In this document: piece after piece, positions 1-10,833 of the stretch
Layout: each line of letters starts with the position of its first letter
How positions within the stretch are numbered: the stretch's first letter is position 1
NCBI GenBank assembly: GCA_039024915.1
Contig: JBCCPK010000006.1
Location: forward strand, 62,001 to 126,000
Direction of reading: 5' to 3'
Source of the DNA: Pseudomonadota bacterium
Lineage (GTDB): Bacteria; Pseudomonadota; Alphaproteobacteria; Rhizobiales; MH13
Length of the DNA stretch: 64,000 bases
Translations under genes and position numbers: made by a program
Notes under the pieces: model-generated
The model's database searches: none
Told to the model about the DNA's origin: nothing
What the model saw: only the letters and a program-made list of their open reading frames with translations

Positions 1-1
1 G

Positions 2-58
2 TCCGCCAGTGACTTCATGGGTATCGCGACCGCCGTGCGTGACCTTGTTCGGATGTAA
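2..58 (+). CDS. tpiA: Triosephosphate isomerase, C-terminal end only (partial)
   Basis: The window opens inside a gene. The second reading frame gives 18 residues, SASDFMGIATAVRDLVRM, then TAA. This matches the usual C-terminal end of triosephosphate isomerase, where a conserved Gly-Gly-Ala-Ser-Leu stretch is followed by a final helix. The enzyme interconverts dihydroxyacetone phosphate and glyceraldehyde 3-phosphate in glycolysis. tpiA lying just before secG and pyrG is the standard alphaproteobacterial order, which supports the call. Only the tail is visible, so the assignment depends on this short match and on context. Confidence 0.7.
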   Translation, partial: SASDFMGIATAVRDLVRM

Positions 59-269
59 TGCTCGCAGACTTGGCACGGATCATGGTCAGCGGTTTGGTCT
101 GAAAGGTTTTGCGTTGACGATTGCCTTGGTGTAATCGCCAGCGAGAGGGAAGAGCGCAGTCACCAAGGACCTGCAGCCCTTAGAACACTTGCACTGCAAA
201 GCACGATGCACATCTATCGAGCAGTTGCCGAAACGGTGATGCCCGACCGGAAGAAATTGGGAAGCGCGT

Positions 270-656
270 ATGGAAACGCTTGAGACTGTTTTGATCGTTG
301 TCCACCTGCTGGTGGTTGTTGCCCTTGTCGCTGTGGTGTTGTTGCAGCGCTCAGAGGGTGGCGCACTGGGTATCGGCGGTGGCGGCGGAGGCGGCAACTT
401 CATGTCGAGCCGAGGTCAGGCGAATGTGTTGACGCGGGCGACCGGATTCCTTGCGATCGGCTTTTTCGCCACCTCGATCTCGTTGACCATCCTGGCACAG
501 ACAACCGCCGGTCCTTCGTCCATCCTTGATTCGATTCCCGACGCGCAGCCGTCCGGGCCCGGCACCACACTGCTTGAACAGATCGGCGGCGAGGTCGAGC
601 CGGTCACGCCGGATGCGACGGTGCCCGCCGAACCGCAGGTCCCGACGTCGCAGTAA
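270..656 (+). CDS. secG: Preprotein translocase subunit SecG
   Basis: SecG is the small accessory subunit of the SecYEG channel in the inner membrane and assists protein export. The 128-residue product has two hydrophobic helices (about residues 5-25 and 56-76). Between them lie the family's QRSEGGALG motif, a run of glycines and the FMSSRG segment. The tail after residue 80 is Pro/Thr/Glu-rich, as in other alphaproteobacteria. The ATG start is preceded by GGGAAG five bases upstream. It lies between tpiA and pyrG and is followed by a strong terminator. Confidence 0.96.
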   Translation: METLETVLIVVHLLVVVALVAVVLLQRSEGGALGIGGGGGGGNFMSSRGQANVLTRATGFLAIGFFATSISLTILAQTTAGPSSILDSIPDAQPSGPGTTLLEQIGGEVEPVTPDATVPAEPQVPTSQ

Positions 657-683
657 ACGGCCGAAAGACGCGAACCTCCTTAG

Positions 684-711
684 AGCCCGCCGCTTGTCGG
701 CGGGCTTTTTT
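684..711 (+). terminator. Rho-independent terminator after secG
   Basis: A perfect 9-bp stem (AGCCCGCCG at 684-692 with CGGCGGGCT at 698-706) closes a 5-base loop and runs into a T tract at 706-711. It lies 27 bases after the secG stop and 80 bases before pyrG, so it should separate tpiA-secG transcription from pyrG. Confidence 0.9.
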
Positions 712-791
712 GTGCGGCATTGCAGCCATGCACAAACAGCTGGCAATGAGTGCTTGTCGGATGCAGTGCTGTTCGCTAGACCCTGAGTCCC

Positions 792-2423
792 ATGGCGCGA
801 TACATCTTTATCACCGGCGGCGTGGTTTCTTCTCTTGGAAAAGGCATCGCTGCGGCGGCTCTTGGAGCTTTGCTGCAGGCACGTGGCTATAAGGTCCGCA
901 TCCGGAAACTCGACCCCTATCTCAACGTCGATCCGGGGACCATGTCTCCAACCCAGCACGGAGAAGTCTTCGTCACCGACGACGGGGCGGAGACCGACCT
1001 CGATCTCGGTCATTATGAGCGCTTCACGGGCCGTTCGGCCAACAAGCACGACAACATCACAACCGGCAAAATCTATCAGACGATCATCGCAAAAGAGCGC
1101 CGGGGCGATTATCTTGGCGCGACCGTGCAGGTCATCCCACACGTCACCGATACGATCAAAGCCTTCGTTTTGTCAGGAAACGATGACTATGATTTTGTGA
1201 TCTGCGAAATTGGCGGAACGGTTGGCGATATTGAAGGGCTGCCCTTCTTTGAAGCCATTCGCCAACTCGGCAATGAACTGCCCCGCGGTGATGTCATCTA
1301 TATGCATCTGACTTTGATGCCGTTCATCCCCAGCGCCGGCGAGTTGAAAACGAAACCGACGCAGCACTCCGTCAAGGAGTTGCGCTCGATCGGCATACAG
1401 CCGGATATCCTGATGGTGCGGTGCGACCGGCCTATTCCGCCTGGTGAACGCAAGAAACTGTCACTGTTCTGCAATGTGCGTGAGCAAAGCGTCATCCCCG
1501 CACTTGATGTGCCGCACATTTATGACGTGCCGCTTGCCTACCATGACGAAGGTCTCGACGAGGAGGTTCTTGCCGCCTTTCGTATCGACGACGCGCCTCC
1601 GCCCGACCTGTCACGGTGGGAGCAAATCTCAACCGGCGTGAAGAACACGGACGGCTCGGTGAAGATTGCAGTCGTGGGCAAGTACACCGACCTGAAGGAT
1701 GCCTACAAATCTCTGATCGAGGCGCTGACCCATGGCGGTATCGCCAATCGCGTGAAAGTCGATATCGAGTGGATCGCGTCCGAGGTGTTCGAGCGCGAAG
1801 ACCCCAGCCCCTACCTTGAGGGCGTGAACGGCATACTTGTGCCCGGCGGCTTTGGCCTGCGCGGCGCGGAAGGCAAGATCAACGCAGCGTCCTTCGCGCG
1901 GACACGTGGCATTCCCTATTTTGGCATCTGTTACGGCATGCAGATGGCCGTGCTTGACGCGGCTCGCAACCTGGCCGGCATTTCCGGCGCACGGTCCTCT
2001 GAGTTCGAGACCGGTGAGGGGCCAATTGTCGTCGGGCTGATGACCGAATGGCTCAAGGGCAACGCGCTGGAAACGCGCGCCACCGAAGGTGACCTTGGAG
2101 GAACGATGCGACTTGGCGCCTATGATGCAACACTCGCACCAGGCTCAAAGATTGCATCGATCTATGGCACCAGCCAAATCTCGGAGCGCCATCGGCACCG
2201 CTATGAAGTCAATATCGACTACCGCCCGACCCTTGAGAATGCAGGCCTGACGATGGCCGGCTTGTCGCCCGATGGCGTGTTGCCGGAGACCATTGAATAT
2301 GAGGATCATCCCTGGTTCATAGGGGTTCAATTCCATCCCGAACTCAAATCGCGTCCCTTCGAGCCGCATCCACTATTTGCGTCCTTCATCGAAGCGGCGA
2401 TAGAACAGAGCCGGCTGGTGTAG
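792..2423 (+). CDS. pyrG: CTP synthase
   Basis: Makes CTP from UTP, ATP and glutamine, the last step of pyrimidine nucleotide synthesis, in the cytoplasm. At 543 residues it has the family's normal length. The N-terminal synthetase domain opens with the P-loop [10 protein letters not shown] (residues 9-18) and the conserved [12 protein letters not shown] stretch. The class I glutamine amidotransferase domain has the nucleophile Cys380 in GICYGMQ and a C-terminal VQFHPE that supplies the His and Glu of the triad. The ATG has no strong ribosome-binding site, but the N-terminus aligns well with the family. The VOC gene, kdsA and eno follow on the same strand. Confidence 0.97.
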   Translation: MARYIFITGGVVSSLGKGIAAAALGALLQARGYKVRIRKLDPYLNVDPGTMSPTQHGEVFVTDDGAETDLDLGHYERFTGRSANKHDNITTGKIYQTIIAKERRGDYLGATVQVIPHVTDTIKAFVLSGNDDYDFVICEIGGTVGDIEGLPFFEAIRQLGNELPRGDVIYMHLTLMPFIPSAGELKTKPTQHSVKELRSIGIQPDILMVRCDRPIPPGERKKLSLFCNVREQSVIPALDVPHIYDVPLAYHDEGLDEEVLAAFRIDDAPPPDLSRWEQISTGVKNTDGSVKIAVVGKYTDLKDAYKSLIEALTHGGIANRVKVDIEWIASEVFEREDPSPYLEGVNGILVPGGFGLRGAEGKINAASFARTRGIPYFGICYGMQMAVLDAARNLAGISGARSSEFETGEGPIVVGLMTEWLKGNALETRATEGDLGGTMRLGAYDATLAPGSKIASIYGTSQISERHRHRYEVNIDYRPTLENAGLTMAGLSPDGVLPETIEYEDHPWFIGVQFHPELKSRPFEPHPLFASFIEAAIEQSRLV

Positions 2424-2444
2424 CGGGATACCCAAGGCGCATTC

Positions 2445-3329
2445 ATGACCCCAAAAAATGCACTCGACCACGTCGTTGTCGGCGTGCCTGATCTGGCGTC
2501 GGCGCGCTTGCGGCTCGAAGCGCTGGGATTTCAGGTTCAGCCTGATGCGCATCACCCGTTCGGCACCGGCAATTGCAACGTTTTTTTTGCCAACGATACC
2601 TATTTCGAACCGCTCGCCGTGACGGATCGGGATGCCGAGTTGGCTGCGCTCAAAGAGCCCAACGTCTTCATCAGTCGGTATGACGCGTTCCGGTTCCGCC
2701 ATGGATACGGTCCCGTCATGGCGGCGTTTACGACGCATAGTGCCCGCGAGATGCAGGAGCGGTTCGAGGCGGATGGCATAAGCGCTGGAGACATCCTGTC
2801 CTTCACACGCAAACAAGCGATGCCCGAAGGTGGCGAGACGACCATTGGCGTTCATCTGGCGGTTTCGAGCTGGGATCGTGCGCCGGACATCACCTTGTTC
2901 GCCTGCGAGCACCTGACGCGCGAGATACTCTGGCGGCCAGAACGCACCGAACATCCCAACGGTGCCATCGGCATTGGCAGGCTTATCGCGGTCGAACCCA
3001 ACCCCAGCGATTTCCAGTACATGTTTCAACGAGCAACCGGGGACCGCGATCTGCGCACAACGTCCGTTGGCATCGAGATGGACCTGCCGAACGCCTATGT
3101 TTCCGTGCTGTCACCAGACGCGTATGAGGCCATGACCGATCAGGCTGTTGCGCCCTGGGGCCGCGGGCCGCGCATCATGGCCTGTGAAATTGTGGTGGAA
3201 GATCTTGGGGCGATGCAGACCATTCTCGAAGGCAATTCGGTTAGCTACGCCGAGCGTGACGGATCGCTTATCATTCCGCCGCAAGACCCTTTCGGCTGTA
3301 CGCTGATCGTCATGGAGGCGGACGCGTGA
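2445..3329 (+). CDS. VOC (glyoxalase-like) family protein
   Basis: This 294-residue cytoplasmic protein opens with [15 protein letters not shown], typical of vicinal-oxygen-chelate proteins of the Glyoxalase_3 type. A second region with a similar fold pattern covers the C-terminal half. Members bind a metal and act on diverse small molecules; the substrate cannot be told from sequence. It starts 21 bases after pyrG. Its TGA overlaps the GTG start of kdsA in a GTGA junction, so the two are probably translationally coupled. Any link to KDO synthesis is inferred from position only. Confidence 0.8.
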   Translation: MTPKNALDHVVVGVPDLASARLRLEALGFQVQPDAHHPFGTGNCNVFFANDTYFEPLAVTDRDAELAALKEPNVFISRYDAFRFRHGYGPVMAAFTTHSAREMQERFEADGISAGDILSFTRKQAMPEGGETTIGVHLAVSSWDRAPDITLFACEHLTREILWRPERTEHPNGAIGIGRLIAVEPNPSDFQYMFQRATGDRDLRTTSVGIEMDLPNAYVSVLSPDAYEAMTDQAVAPWGRGPRIMACEIVVEDLGAMQTILEGNSVSYAERDGSLIIPPQDPFGCTLIVMEADA

Positions 3330-4156
3330 CGCCAAACCCGCAAGTTGCCGCACGTGATGTGGTTTTTGATAACGCCGCGCCATTCGCCCTGATTGCCGGG
3401 CCTTGCCAGATGGAAAGTCGCCAGCATGCCTTCGATATGGCCGGTGCGCTGGTGGAGATATGCTCCGATCTCGGCATCGGCCTCGTTTACAAGACCAGTT
3501 TCGACAAGGCCAACCGCACGAGCCTTTCCGGCAAACGGGGCGTCGGCCTCGACAAGGCGCTGGGCGTCTTTGCGGATTTGCGCGGTGAACTCGGTGTTCC
3601 GCTTCTGACCGACGTTCATCTGCCTGAGCAGTGCAAGCCCGTTTCAGACGTGGTCGATATCTTGCAGATACCGGCATTCCTGTGCCGCCAGACAGACTTG
3701 CTTATTGCGGCTGCGGAAACCGGTGCCGTGATCAACGTAAAGAAGGGACAGTTCCTCGCGCCTTGGGACATGAAGAATGTTCTCGACAAGCTCACGGGGT
3801 CAGGCAACGCAAATGTCCTGCTTACCGAGCGAGGCGCGTCGTTTGGCTACAACGCGCTGGTGGTCGACATGCGCTCACTACCGACCATGGCGGCGATGGG
3901 CGCGCCGGTGATCTTCGATGCGACACACTCGGTTCAGCAGCCGGGCGGGCGGGGCGGCTCGACCGGCGGCCAGCGGGAGTTCGTGGAGCCCTTGGCGCGG
4001 GCGGCGCTCGCGACCGGTATTGCCGGGCTGTTCATCGAAACACACCAGTACCCTGAGAACGCTCCGTCCGATGGGCCCAACATGATTCCACTTTCTGATA
4101 TGAGGGCGCTGTTGGCGCGGCTCAAGATGATCGACGCGGCAGCAAAAGCGCTGTGA
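3326..4156 (+). CDS. kdsA: 3-deoxy-8-phosphooctulonate synthase
   Basis: Condenses phosphoenolpyruvate with arabinose 5-phosphate to KDO 8-phosphate, a precursor of the lipopolysaccharide inner core. The 276-residue protein shows IAGPCQMES near residue 25, the [11 protein letters not shown] phosphate-binding region, LTDVH and the [11 protein letters not shown] stretch. The Cys in GPC sits where metal-dependent KDO8P synthases have a metal ligand and the E. coli enzyme has Asn, which suggests the metal-dependent class. The GTG start overlaps the preceding stop. Its placement with eno, which makes phosphoenolpyruvate, fits its substrate need. Confidence 0.96.
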   Translation: MTPNPQVAARDVVFDNAAPFALIAGPCQMESRQHAFDMAGALVEICSDLGIGLVYKTSFDKANRTSLSGKRGVGLDKALGVFADLRGELGVPLLTDVHLPEQCKPVSDVVDILQIPAFLCRQTDLLIAAAETGAVINVKKGQFLAPWDMKNVLDKLTGSGNANVLLTERGASFGYNALVVDMRSLPTMAAMGAPVIFDATHSVQQPGGRGGSTGGQREFVEPLARAALATGIAGLFIETHQYPENAPSDGPNMIPLSDMRALLARLKMIDAAAKAL

Positions 4157-4185
4157 GCGCTCGATCAAACTGGGCTGGTCGCTAG

Positions 4186-5526
<1,341 letters not shown>

Positions 5527-5529
5527 CAA

Positions 5530-5688
5530 ATGTCCAATCGTGCGCATGCGCTTACTGCCGTGGCTTTGGCTGTGCTTTGCTTTTCAGTCATCAGTATCGT
5601 TATGGGAGAGATGACGGTGTTTGTCGCTGTGGTTTCTGTTGCCGTCGGCTTCGGTTACTGGCTCACACGGGGCGCTTTACCCTTCTGA
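5530..5688 (+). CDS. Candidate 52-residue membrane protein
   Basis: A short ORF starts three bases after the eno stop, which suggests translational coupling. The product has two hydrophobic helices (about residues 8-25 and 29-46), separated by Gly-Glu and ending in a Tyr-Trp-Leu-Thr-Arg-Gly tail. No family is recognised and no independent ribosome-binding site is seen. Evidence that it is translated is limited to its position and its clean two-helix pattern. It could also be chance coding in a 3' untranslated region. Confidence 0.45.
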   Translation: MSNRAHALTAVALAVLCFSVISIVMGEMTVFVAVVSVAVGFGYWLTRGALPF

Positions 5689-5892
5689 GAACCGTTCATC
5701 GCAAGGCCAAACCGGTGATGACCACGCCCGTCGATCGGCCATCTCGTACACTGGACCTGCACACTTAAATCGTTAACTCGGCAAAATTTGCCCATTAACC
5801 ATTCCCCTTAGCAAGCGGCTAACGTCGCATGGTGATGGTGAGGGTGCTTCGGATTTTGTTTTGCGTACCGGGGCAGGAGCTTTTCGCCCGCA

Positions 5893-6207
5893 ATGGTCAT
5901 GCTAACCCGCCACAAACGTCGCTCGCGCCGAACGCTGTATCTGTTTCGCGTGTCGATGTTCGCTTTCGGCTTATACTTCGCGTATCACGCCTTCCACGGT
6001 GACCATGGTCTCTTTGCGTTTGCCGAGGTTGAGCAACGTGTCGTCGAGTTGGAAGGCGAGCTGGCTGAACTCACGGAACGTAAGCAGGCGTTGGAAGTTC
6101 GGGTTCGCGCCCTTCATGCCAGCGCGTTGGATGGTGACTTGCTTGATGAGCGAGCACGGAGCAACCTTGCGTTGATCGCTGACGGCGAGCGCATCATCCT
6201 GCCATAA
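5893..6207 (+). CDS. ftsB: FtsB/DivIC-like septum formation initiator protein
   Basis: A 104-residue single-pass inner-membrane protein of the DivIC/FtsB type, which links FtsL and FtsQ in the division complex. A basic N-terminus (KRRSRRTL) precedes one membrane helix (about residues 18-36). A coiled coil follows (about 42-72, with E-L-E-G-E-L-A-E-L heptads) and then the family's ARSNLALIADGERIIL ending. Lying between eno and pdhA is the classic alphaproteobacterial position. An in-frame ATG two codons downstream is an alternative start. Confidence 0.88.
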   Translation: MVMLTRHKRRSRRTLYLFRVSMFAFGLYFAYHAFHGDHGLFAFAEVEQRVVELEGELAELTERKQALEVRVRALHASALDGDLLDERARSNLALIADGERIILP

Positions 6208-6602
6208 CAGGTGATCCCTCGGCCATGAACGTGGCCAAGCAGGCACGAATGTCGAGCAGGCGCGCAAAACCACCTCCCTGTGATGACCTAAACCCATTTT
6301 TGTGTGCGCTGCGGCATATAAGATGTGCGGCGCAGCAAAATTAATCACTATTCAGTTAAATTCGCTCAAGTTGCTGAAATTACGCATTTATACGGTCCCA
6401 AATGCGCCCTCCGTTGGGCTTTTCCTGCGCCCAATTCTTCGATACGTGTCAAGCAATAGACGTTCGGGAGGCGTCATCCTTCGATGCCGAAAACGGCGCG
6501 ATACTTCGCATTTTCGGCCTTAGGCTGCACCCCCGACTTTGAAACCTGCGCATCTGTTGCGCCAAAGCACGCCAGTAAGGTGTGTCATCAGGGAGTGTGC
6601 CC
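6208..6602 (+). other. 395-bp gap between ftsB and pdhA
   Basis: No protein-coding gene is convincing here. The middle (about 6295-6400) is AT-rich and is a likely promoter region. GCTGCG near 6310 and CGCAGC near 6331 could form a 6-bp stem around it. A short GCCC/GGGC stem followed by TTTT near 6405-6423 is too weak to call a terminator. The only strong element is the inverted repeat at 6486-6518. The gap probably carries the promoter and control region of the pyruvate dehydrogenase operon; that role is inferred from position. Confidence 0.55.
6486..6518. repeat. Inverted repeat upstream of pdhA
   Basis: Perfect 8-base arms, GCCGAAAA at 6486-6493 and TTTTCGGC at 6511-6518, are separated by 17 bases and end about 85 bases before the pdhA start. 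The repeat could be an operator for the pdh operon or an RNA hairpin in its leader. No U tract follows, so it is not a standard terminator. Confidence 0.5.
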
Positions 6603-7694
6603 ATGGCGAGAGCCGCCCGCTCGACGAGCAAAACAACCAGCAAGACAGCGTCCAAGACGGCCTCTAAGACCGCTCCCAGGACAGCTAGAAAGACGACGCG
6701 GCGCTCAAGCGCAAAAACCAGCCCTGCCATTACGGAGTTCGATAAGGATCAGGAGCTGCACGCGTACCGCGAAATGCTCATGATTCGCCGCTTTGAGGAG
6801 AAGGCTGGTCAGCTCTACGGCATGGGTCTCATTGGCGGTTTCTGTCACCTGTATATCGGCCAGGAAGCGGTCGTTATTGGCATGCAGATGGCGATGATCG
6901 AGGGCGATCAGGTCATCACCAGTTATCGTGATCATGGCCACATGCTGGCGACCGGCATGGAGAGCCGGGGCGTTATGGCCGAGCTGACCGGGCGCAGTGG
7001 CGGTTATTCGCGGGGCAAGGGCGGCTCGATGCACATGTTCAGTCGCGAGAAACACTTCTATGGCGGCCATGGCATTGTCGGCGCGCAGGTGTCGCTTGGC
7101 TCGGGCCTGGGCTTCGCCAACAAGTACCGCGAAAATGGCAATGTGTCGGTGACCTATTTCGGTGACGGGTCGGCGAACCAGGGGCAGGTTTACGAGAGCT
7201 TCAACATGGCGAAGCTTTGGGATTTGCCTGTCGTCTACATCATCGAAAACAACAAATATGCGATGGGGACGAGCATTGAGCGCTCGTCATCCACTACCGA
7301 TCTGTCGCAGCGTGGCATCTCGTTTGGCATCCCCGGTGAGCAGGTCGACGGCATGGACGTCCGCGCGGTCTACGCTGCCGGCAAGAAGGCCCTTGAGTAC
7401 GCCCGTTCAGGCAAAGGTCCGTACATCCTAGAAATGCTGACCTACCGCTATCGCGGCCATTCGATGTCGGACCCGGCCAAGTACCGCACCAAGGACGAGG
7501 TGCAGAAAATGCGTGCCGAGCACGACCCGATCGAACAGGTGAAATCCCGCCTGATCGAAGCCGGGCTTGCGTCCGAGGACGACCTCAAGGCCATCGACAA
7601 GGATGTGCGCGCCATCGTCACAGATGCCGCGGAGTTTGCCCAGAACGATCCTGAACCCGATCCGTCGGAACTGTTCACAGACATCACGCTTTAA
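6603..7694 (+). CDS. pdhA: Pyruvate dehydrogenase E1 component, alpha subunit
   Basis: Thiamine-diphosphate-dependent decarboxylation of pyruvate, as an alpha2beta2 E1 with PdhB. The core shows [16 protein letters not shown], the [12 protein letters not shown] segment and the thiamine-diphosphate motif that starts GDGSANQG (about residue 187) and ends with [10 protein letters not shown] phosphorylation-loop-like [11 protein letters not shown] follows. The ATG at 6603 is preceded by AGGGAG and is preferred to an in-frame GTG at 6582. Before the core lies an unusual 40-residue Lys/Thr/Ser-rich tail of repeated S-K-T units, probably disordered. The stop is 11 bases before pdhB. Confidence 0.96.
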   Translation: MARAARSTSKTTSKTASKTASKTAPRTARKTTRRSSAKTSPAITEFDKDQELHAYREMLMIRRFEEKAGQLYGMGLIGGFCHLYIGQEAVVIGMQMAMIEGDQVITSYRDHGHMLATGMESRGVMAELTGRSGGYSRGKGGSMHMFSREKHFYGGHGIVGAQVSLGSGLGFANKYRENGNVSVTYFGDGSANQGQVYESFNMAKLWDLPVVYIIENNKYAMGTSIERSSSTTDLSQRGISFGIPGEQVDGMDVRAVYAAGKKALEYARSGKGPYILEMLTYRYRGHSMSDPAKYRTKDEVQKMRAEHDPIEQVKSRLIEAGLASEDDLKAIDKDVRAIVTDAAEFAQNDPEPDPSELFTDITL

Positions 7695-7705
7695 GGGGGA
7701 GCATT

Positions 7706-9094
7706 ATGCCTATTGATATTCTGATGCCCGCTCTCTCTCCAACGATGGAAGAGGGCAAACTCGCCAAATGGCTCAAAGCCGAGGGCGATGACGTTACCTC
7801 CGGCGATGTGATCGCCGAAATCGAAACCGACAAAGCCACGATGGAAGTCGAGGCCGTCGATGAGGGCAAGATTGGAAAGATCCTCATTGCCGAGGGAACA
7901 GATGCGGTCAAAGTCAACGAGGTGATTGCTGTTCTTCTCGAAGACGGGGAGGATGCAACGGCTATTGGTTCAGGTGGCAGTGCGCCTGCGCCGGCGGCAG
8001 CTGAAGCGCCCGCTTCTACCACGCCTGAACCAGGGCCTGTGCCATCTGTGCCTGCTGCGCCGGTTACCAGTGAGGTCGCCTCCGATCCCGACATTCCCGA
8101 GGGCACGGAAATGGTGCCGACAACGGTGCGCGAGGCTCTGCGCGACGCCATGGCCGAAGAGATGCGGCATGATGAAGATGTCTTCCTCATGGGTGAGGAG
8201 GTCGCCAACTATCAAGGCGCTTACAAAATCTCGCAGGGGCTGTTGCAGGAATTCGGAGAGAAGCGGGTCATCGATACGCCGATCACCGAGCATGGCTTCA
8301 CTGGCATCGCCGTTGGTGCTGCGCTGACCGGACTGCGGCCCATCGTTGAGTTCATGACCTTCAACTTCGCCATGCAGGCGATTGACCAGATCATCAACTC
8401 GGCAGCCAAGACACTGTACATGTCTGGCGGCCAGATGGGCGCACCCATGGTGTTCCGTGGTCCCAATGGCGCGGCGGCGCGCGTTGCGGCCCAGCACAGC
8501 CAGGATTACGCGGCGTGGTACTCGTCTATACCCGGCCTGAAGGTTATCCAGCCCTACACGGCTTCCGACGCAAAAGGCCTTTTGAAGGCTGCCATCCGCG
8601 ATCCGAACCCGGTCGTGTTTCTTGAAAACGAGATTCTCTACGGCCAAACCTTCGATGTGCCCAAGCTCGATGATCACGTTTTGCCGATCGGCAAAGCGCG
8701 GATTGCAAGAACTGGCTCGGATGTAACACTCGTCTCGTTCGGGATCGGGATGACCTATGCCGAAAAGGCAGCCGACGAGTTAGCCGGTATGGGCATCTCT
8801 GCGGAGGTGATCGATATGCGCACCTTGCGGCCGATGGACCTCGATACGGTCATCGCATCGGTTCGCAAAACCAATCGCTGCGTCACGATCGAAGAGGGTT
8901 TCCCGGTCTGTTCAATCGGCTCGGAGATTACCGCGCAGCTAATGGAGCGCGCGTTCGACGATCTTGATGCTCCGGTTATCCGGATTGCCGGCAAAGACGT
9001 GCCCATGCCCTATGCGGCCAACCTAGAAAAGCTTGCCTTGCCGAACGTTGGCGAGGTGATCGAGGCCGTCAAAGCTGTGACATACAAAGCGTAA
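7706..9094 (+). CDS. pdhB: Pyruvate dehydrogenase E1 component, beta subunit with N-terminal lipoyl domain
   Basis: The second E1 subunit. Residues 1-80 form a lipoyl domain with the modification site Lys43 in [10 protein letters not shown]. An Ala/Pro-rich linker (about 90-130) follows, then the transketolase-like beta domain ([49 protein letters not shown]) and the C-terminal transketolase domain. A lipoyl domain on E1-beta is a known trait of rhizobial and related pyruvate dehydrogenases. GGGGGAG precedes the ATG. It sits between pdhA and the E2 gene. Confidence 0.96.
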   Translation: MPIDILMPALSPTMEEGKLAKWLKAEGDDVTSGDVIAEIETDKATMEVEAVDEGKIGKILIAEGTDAVKVNEVIAVLLEDGEDATAIGSGGSAPAPAAAEAPASTTPEPGPVPSVPAAPVTSEVASDPDIPEGTEMVPTTVREALRDAMAEEMRHDEDVFLMGEEVANYQGAYKISQGLLQEFGEKRVIDTPITEHGFTGIAVGAALTGLRPIVEFMTFNFAMQAIDQIINSAAKTLYMSGGQMGAPMVFRGPNGAAARVAAQHSQDYAAWYSSIPGLKVIQPYTASDAKGLLKAAIRDPNPVVFLENEILYGQTFDVPKLDDHVLPIGKARIARTGSDVTLVSFGIGMTYAEKAADELAGMGISAEVIDMRTLRPMDLDTVIASVRKTNRCVTIEEGFPVCSIGSEITAQLMERAFDDLDAPVIRIAGKDVPMPYAANLEKLALPNVGEVIEAVKAVTYKA

Positions 9095-9103
9095 GGAAGA
9101 CAG

Positions 9104-10453
9104 ATGCCCATCAATATTCTGATGCCCGCCCTGTCTCCCACGATGGAGGAGGGCAACCTCGCCAAATGGCTGGTCAAAGAGGGTGACAGCGTCACCTCCG
9201 GCGATGTTCTGGCCGAGATTGAAACCGACAAGGCGACGATGGAAGTTGAAGCTGTCGATGAAGGGACGGTCGGAAAGATCGTCGTTCCGGATGGGACGGC
9301 GGGCGTAAAGGTCAATGAGTTGATCGCCGTACTCCTGGAAGACGGCGAAGACGCCTCAGCTATGGATGCCGCACCTGCGCCTCCGTCAGCGCCAGAACCG
9401 TCCGCCGGACCTGCGGCGACCGTCGGTGGTGGCGAGACGCAGACTGGACTGCCAAGCCATGTCCATACGCATCCCGCGGAGCCGACACCGCCTGCGCCGG
9501 TCGTTGGCGGCAACCGCATCATCGCCTCTCCGTTGGCGCGTCGTCTGGCCAAGCAGAACGGGATCGATCTGGCCGCTCTTTCGGGTTCGGGCCCGCGTGG
9601 GCGGATCATCAAAGCCGATATCGAAGCCGCCATCTCTTCCGGCAGCGCTCCGTCGCAAGCGACGACCTCTTCTGCCGCCGCGCCCCCCGCGGCCGCGAAA
9701 GCCGTCCCTTCGGGCATGTCGGATGATGCGGTCCTCAAGAACTTCGAGGAAGGCTCTTACGAACTGGTAGCCCATGACGGGATGCGCAAGACGATTGCGA
9801 GCCGACTAACCGAGTCCAAGCAAACCATTCCACACTTTTACGTATCGGTGGATTGCCAGCTCGATGAACTCCTGGCTCTGCGCTCGCAACTGAACAAGTC
9901 TGCACCTGTGAACGACGACAAGCCCGCTTACAAATTGTCGGTCAACGACATGGTGATCAAGGCGCTCGCGCTGGCGCTTCGCGATGTACCGGAAGCGAAC
10001 GTATCCTGGACGTCGAGCGACATGGTCAAGCACAAGCACGCCGATGTCGGTGTTGCCGTATCCATTCCCGGTGGTTTGATCACGCCGATCATCCGGCGAG
10101 CCGAGGAGAAGCCTCTGTCCGTCATTTCCAACGAGATGAAAGACCTCGGCAAGCGCGCGAAGGATCGCAAGCTCGCACCCAATGAATATCAGGGTGGAAC
10201 GACGGCGGTCTCGAACATGGGGATGATGGGTGTGTCGAATTTCTCGGCGGTCGTGAACCCGCCGCACGCAACGATCCTGGCGGTTGGCGCAGGTGAACAG
10301 CGCCCCGTCGTGAAAGATGGCGCGTTGGCAATCGCTACCGTCATGACGGTGACCTTGTCGACCGACCATCGCTGCGTCGATGGTGCGCTGGGCGCGGAGC
10401 TTTTGGGGGCATTCAAAGGCTACATCGAAAACCCGATGAGCATGTTGGTGTAG
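9104..10453 (+). CDS. pdhC: Pyruvate dehydrogenase E2, dihydrolipoamide acetyltransferase
   Basis: Core subunit that passes the acetyl group from lipoamide to coenzyme A. Domains in order: one lipoyl domain (residues 1-80, Lys43); a flexible Ala/Pro linker; a peripheral-subunit-binding domain (about 140-178, with [16 protein letters not shown] and [12 protein letters not shown]); a second linker; and the catalytic domain, which ends with the active-site [10 protein letters not shown]. The lipoyl domain is nearly identical to that of PdhB, pointing to local duplication or shared ancestry. It starts nine bases after pdhB. Confidence 0.96.
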   Translation: MPINILMPALSPTMEEGNLAKWLVKEGDSVTSGDVLAEIETDKATMEVEAVDEGTVGKIVVPDGTAGVKVNELIAVLLEDGEDASAMDAAPAPPSAPEPSAGPAATVGGGETQTGLPSHVHTHPAEPTPPAPVVGGNRIIASPLARRLAKQNGIDLAALSGSGPRGRIIKADIEAAISSGSAPSQATTSSAAAPPAAAKAVPSGMSDDAVLKNFEEGSYELVAHDGMRKTIASRLTESKQTIPHFYVSVDCQLDELLALRSQLNKSAPVNDDKPAYKLSVNDMVIKALALALRDVPEANVSWTSSDMVKHKHADVGVAVSIPGGLITPIIRRAEEKPLSVISNEMKDLGKRAKDRKLAPNEYQGGTTAVSNMGMMGVSNFSAVVNPPHATILAVGAGEQRPVVKDGALAIATVMTVTLSTDHRCVDGALGAELLGAFKGYIENPMSMLV

Positions 10454-10558
10454 CGGCGCGCCGCTCGCATACGTGTTCAACACGATCAAGCAACGGTTGG
10501 GGTGCGTTTAACGAGGCGATAAAGTGGGCAAATTAAACCGTTTTCAATGGAGATGCCC

Positions 10559-10801
10559 ATGTCCCACGTGCCCCACGAACTGGCCGAGGAATTTCCCGAT
10601 CACACAGACCTGATGCATCAACTCAAGGTAAGCAATGCCCATTTTGCGAAGCTTTTCGATGCCTATCACGACGTGAATCGGGCCGTTCACAGAGCCGAAA
10701 CAAATGTTGAGCCGACCGACGATGCGCACATGGACTCGATGCGCCGCGAACGGATGCAGCTCAAGGATGAAATCTACGGGATGCTGTCCGCCGCAAGCTA
10801 G
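10559..10801 (+). CDS. DUF465 (YdcH) family small protein
   Basis: An 80-residue charged, probably helical cytoplasmic protein that matches DUF465: MSHVPHELAEEFPDH at the start, a central AETNVEPTDD and a C-terminal RMQLKDEIYGML. Its function is unknown. The ATG at 10559 is chosen because GGAGA lies five bases upstream and because family members begin here; in-frame ATGs at 10547 and 10553 are less likely. It lies within the pdh operon, between the E2 and E3 genes. Confidence 0.88.
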   Translation: MSHVPHELAEEFPDHTDLMHQLKVSNAHFAKLFDAYHDVNRAVHRAETNVEPTDDAHMDSMRRERMQLKDEIYGMLSAAS

Positions 10802-10833
10802 GCGCATCATCCCGGCGAAACGGGAGAAACGCT

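Noticed and set aside
351-1142. 263-residue open frame on the minus strand across secG and pyrG
   Set aside because: It lies fully antisense to two clear genes, shows no family motifs and has an Arg/Asp-rich composition typical of high-GC shadow frames. The same reasoning excludes other long antisense frames, such as 2373-3029, 7970-8677 and 20097-21083.
5765-5800. Several TTAA motifs upstream of ftsB considered as a CtrA-binding site
   Set aside because: The TTAA half-sites are 4 and 18 bases apart, not the 7 bases of the CtrA consensus.
6603-6735. Short tandem DNA repeats at the start of pdhA considered as a CRISPR-like or satellite array
   Set aside because: They are in frame, encode a Lys/Thr/Ser tail and have no unique spacers.
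10453-10470. GC-rich palindrome (AGCGGCGCGCCGCT) just after pdhC as a terminator
   Set aside because: It has no loop worth the name and no T tract, and the DUF465 and lpdA genes continue in the same direction.
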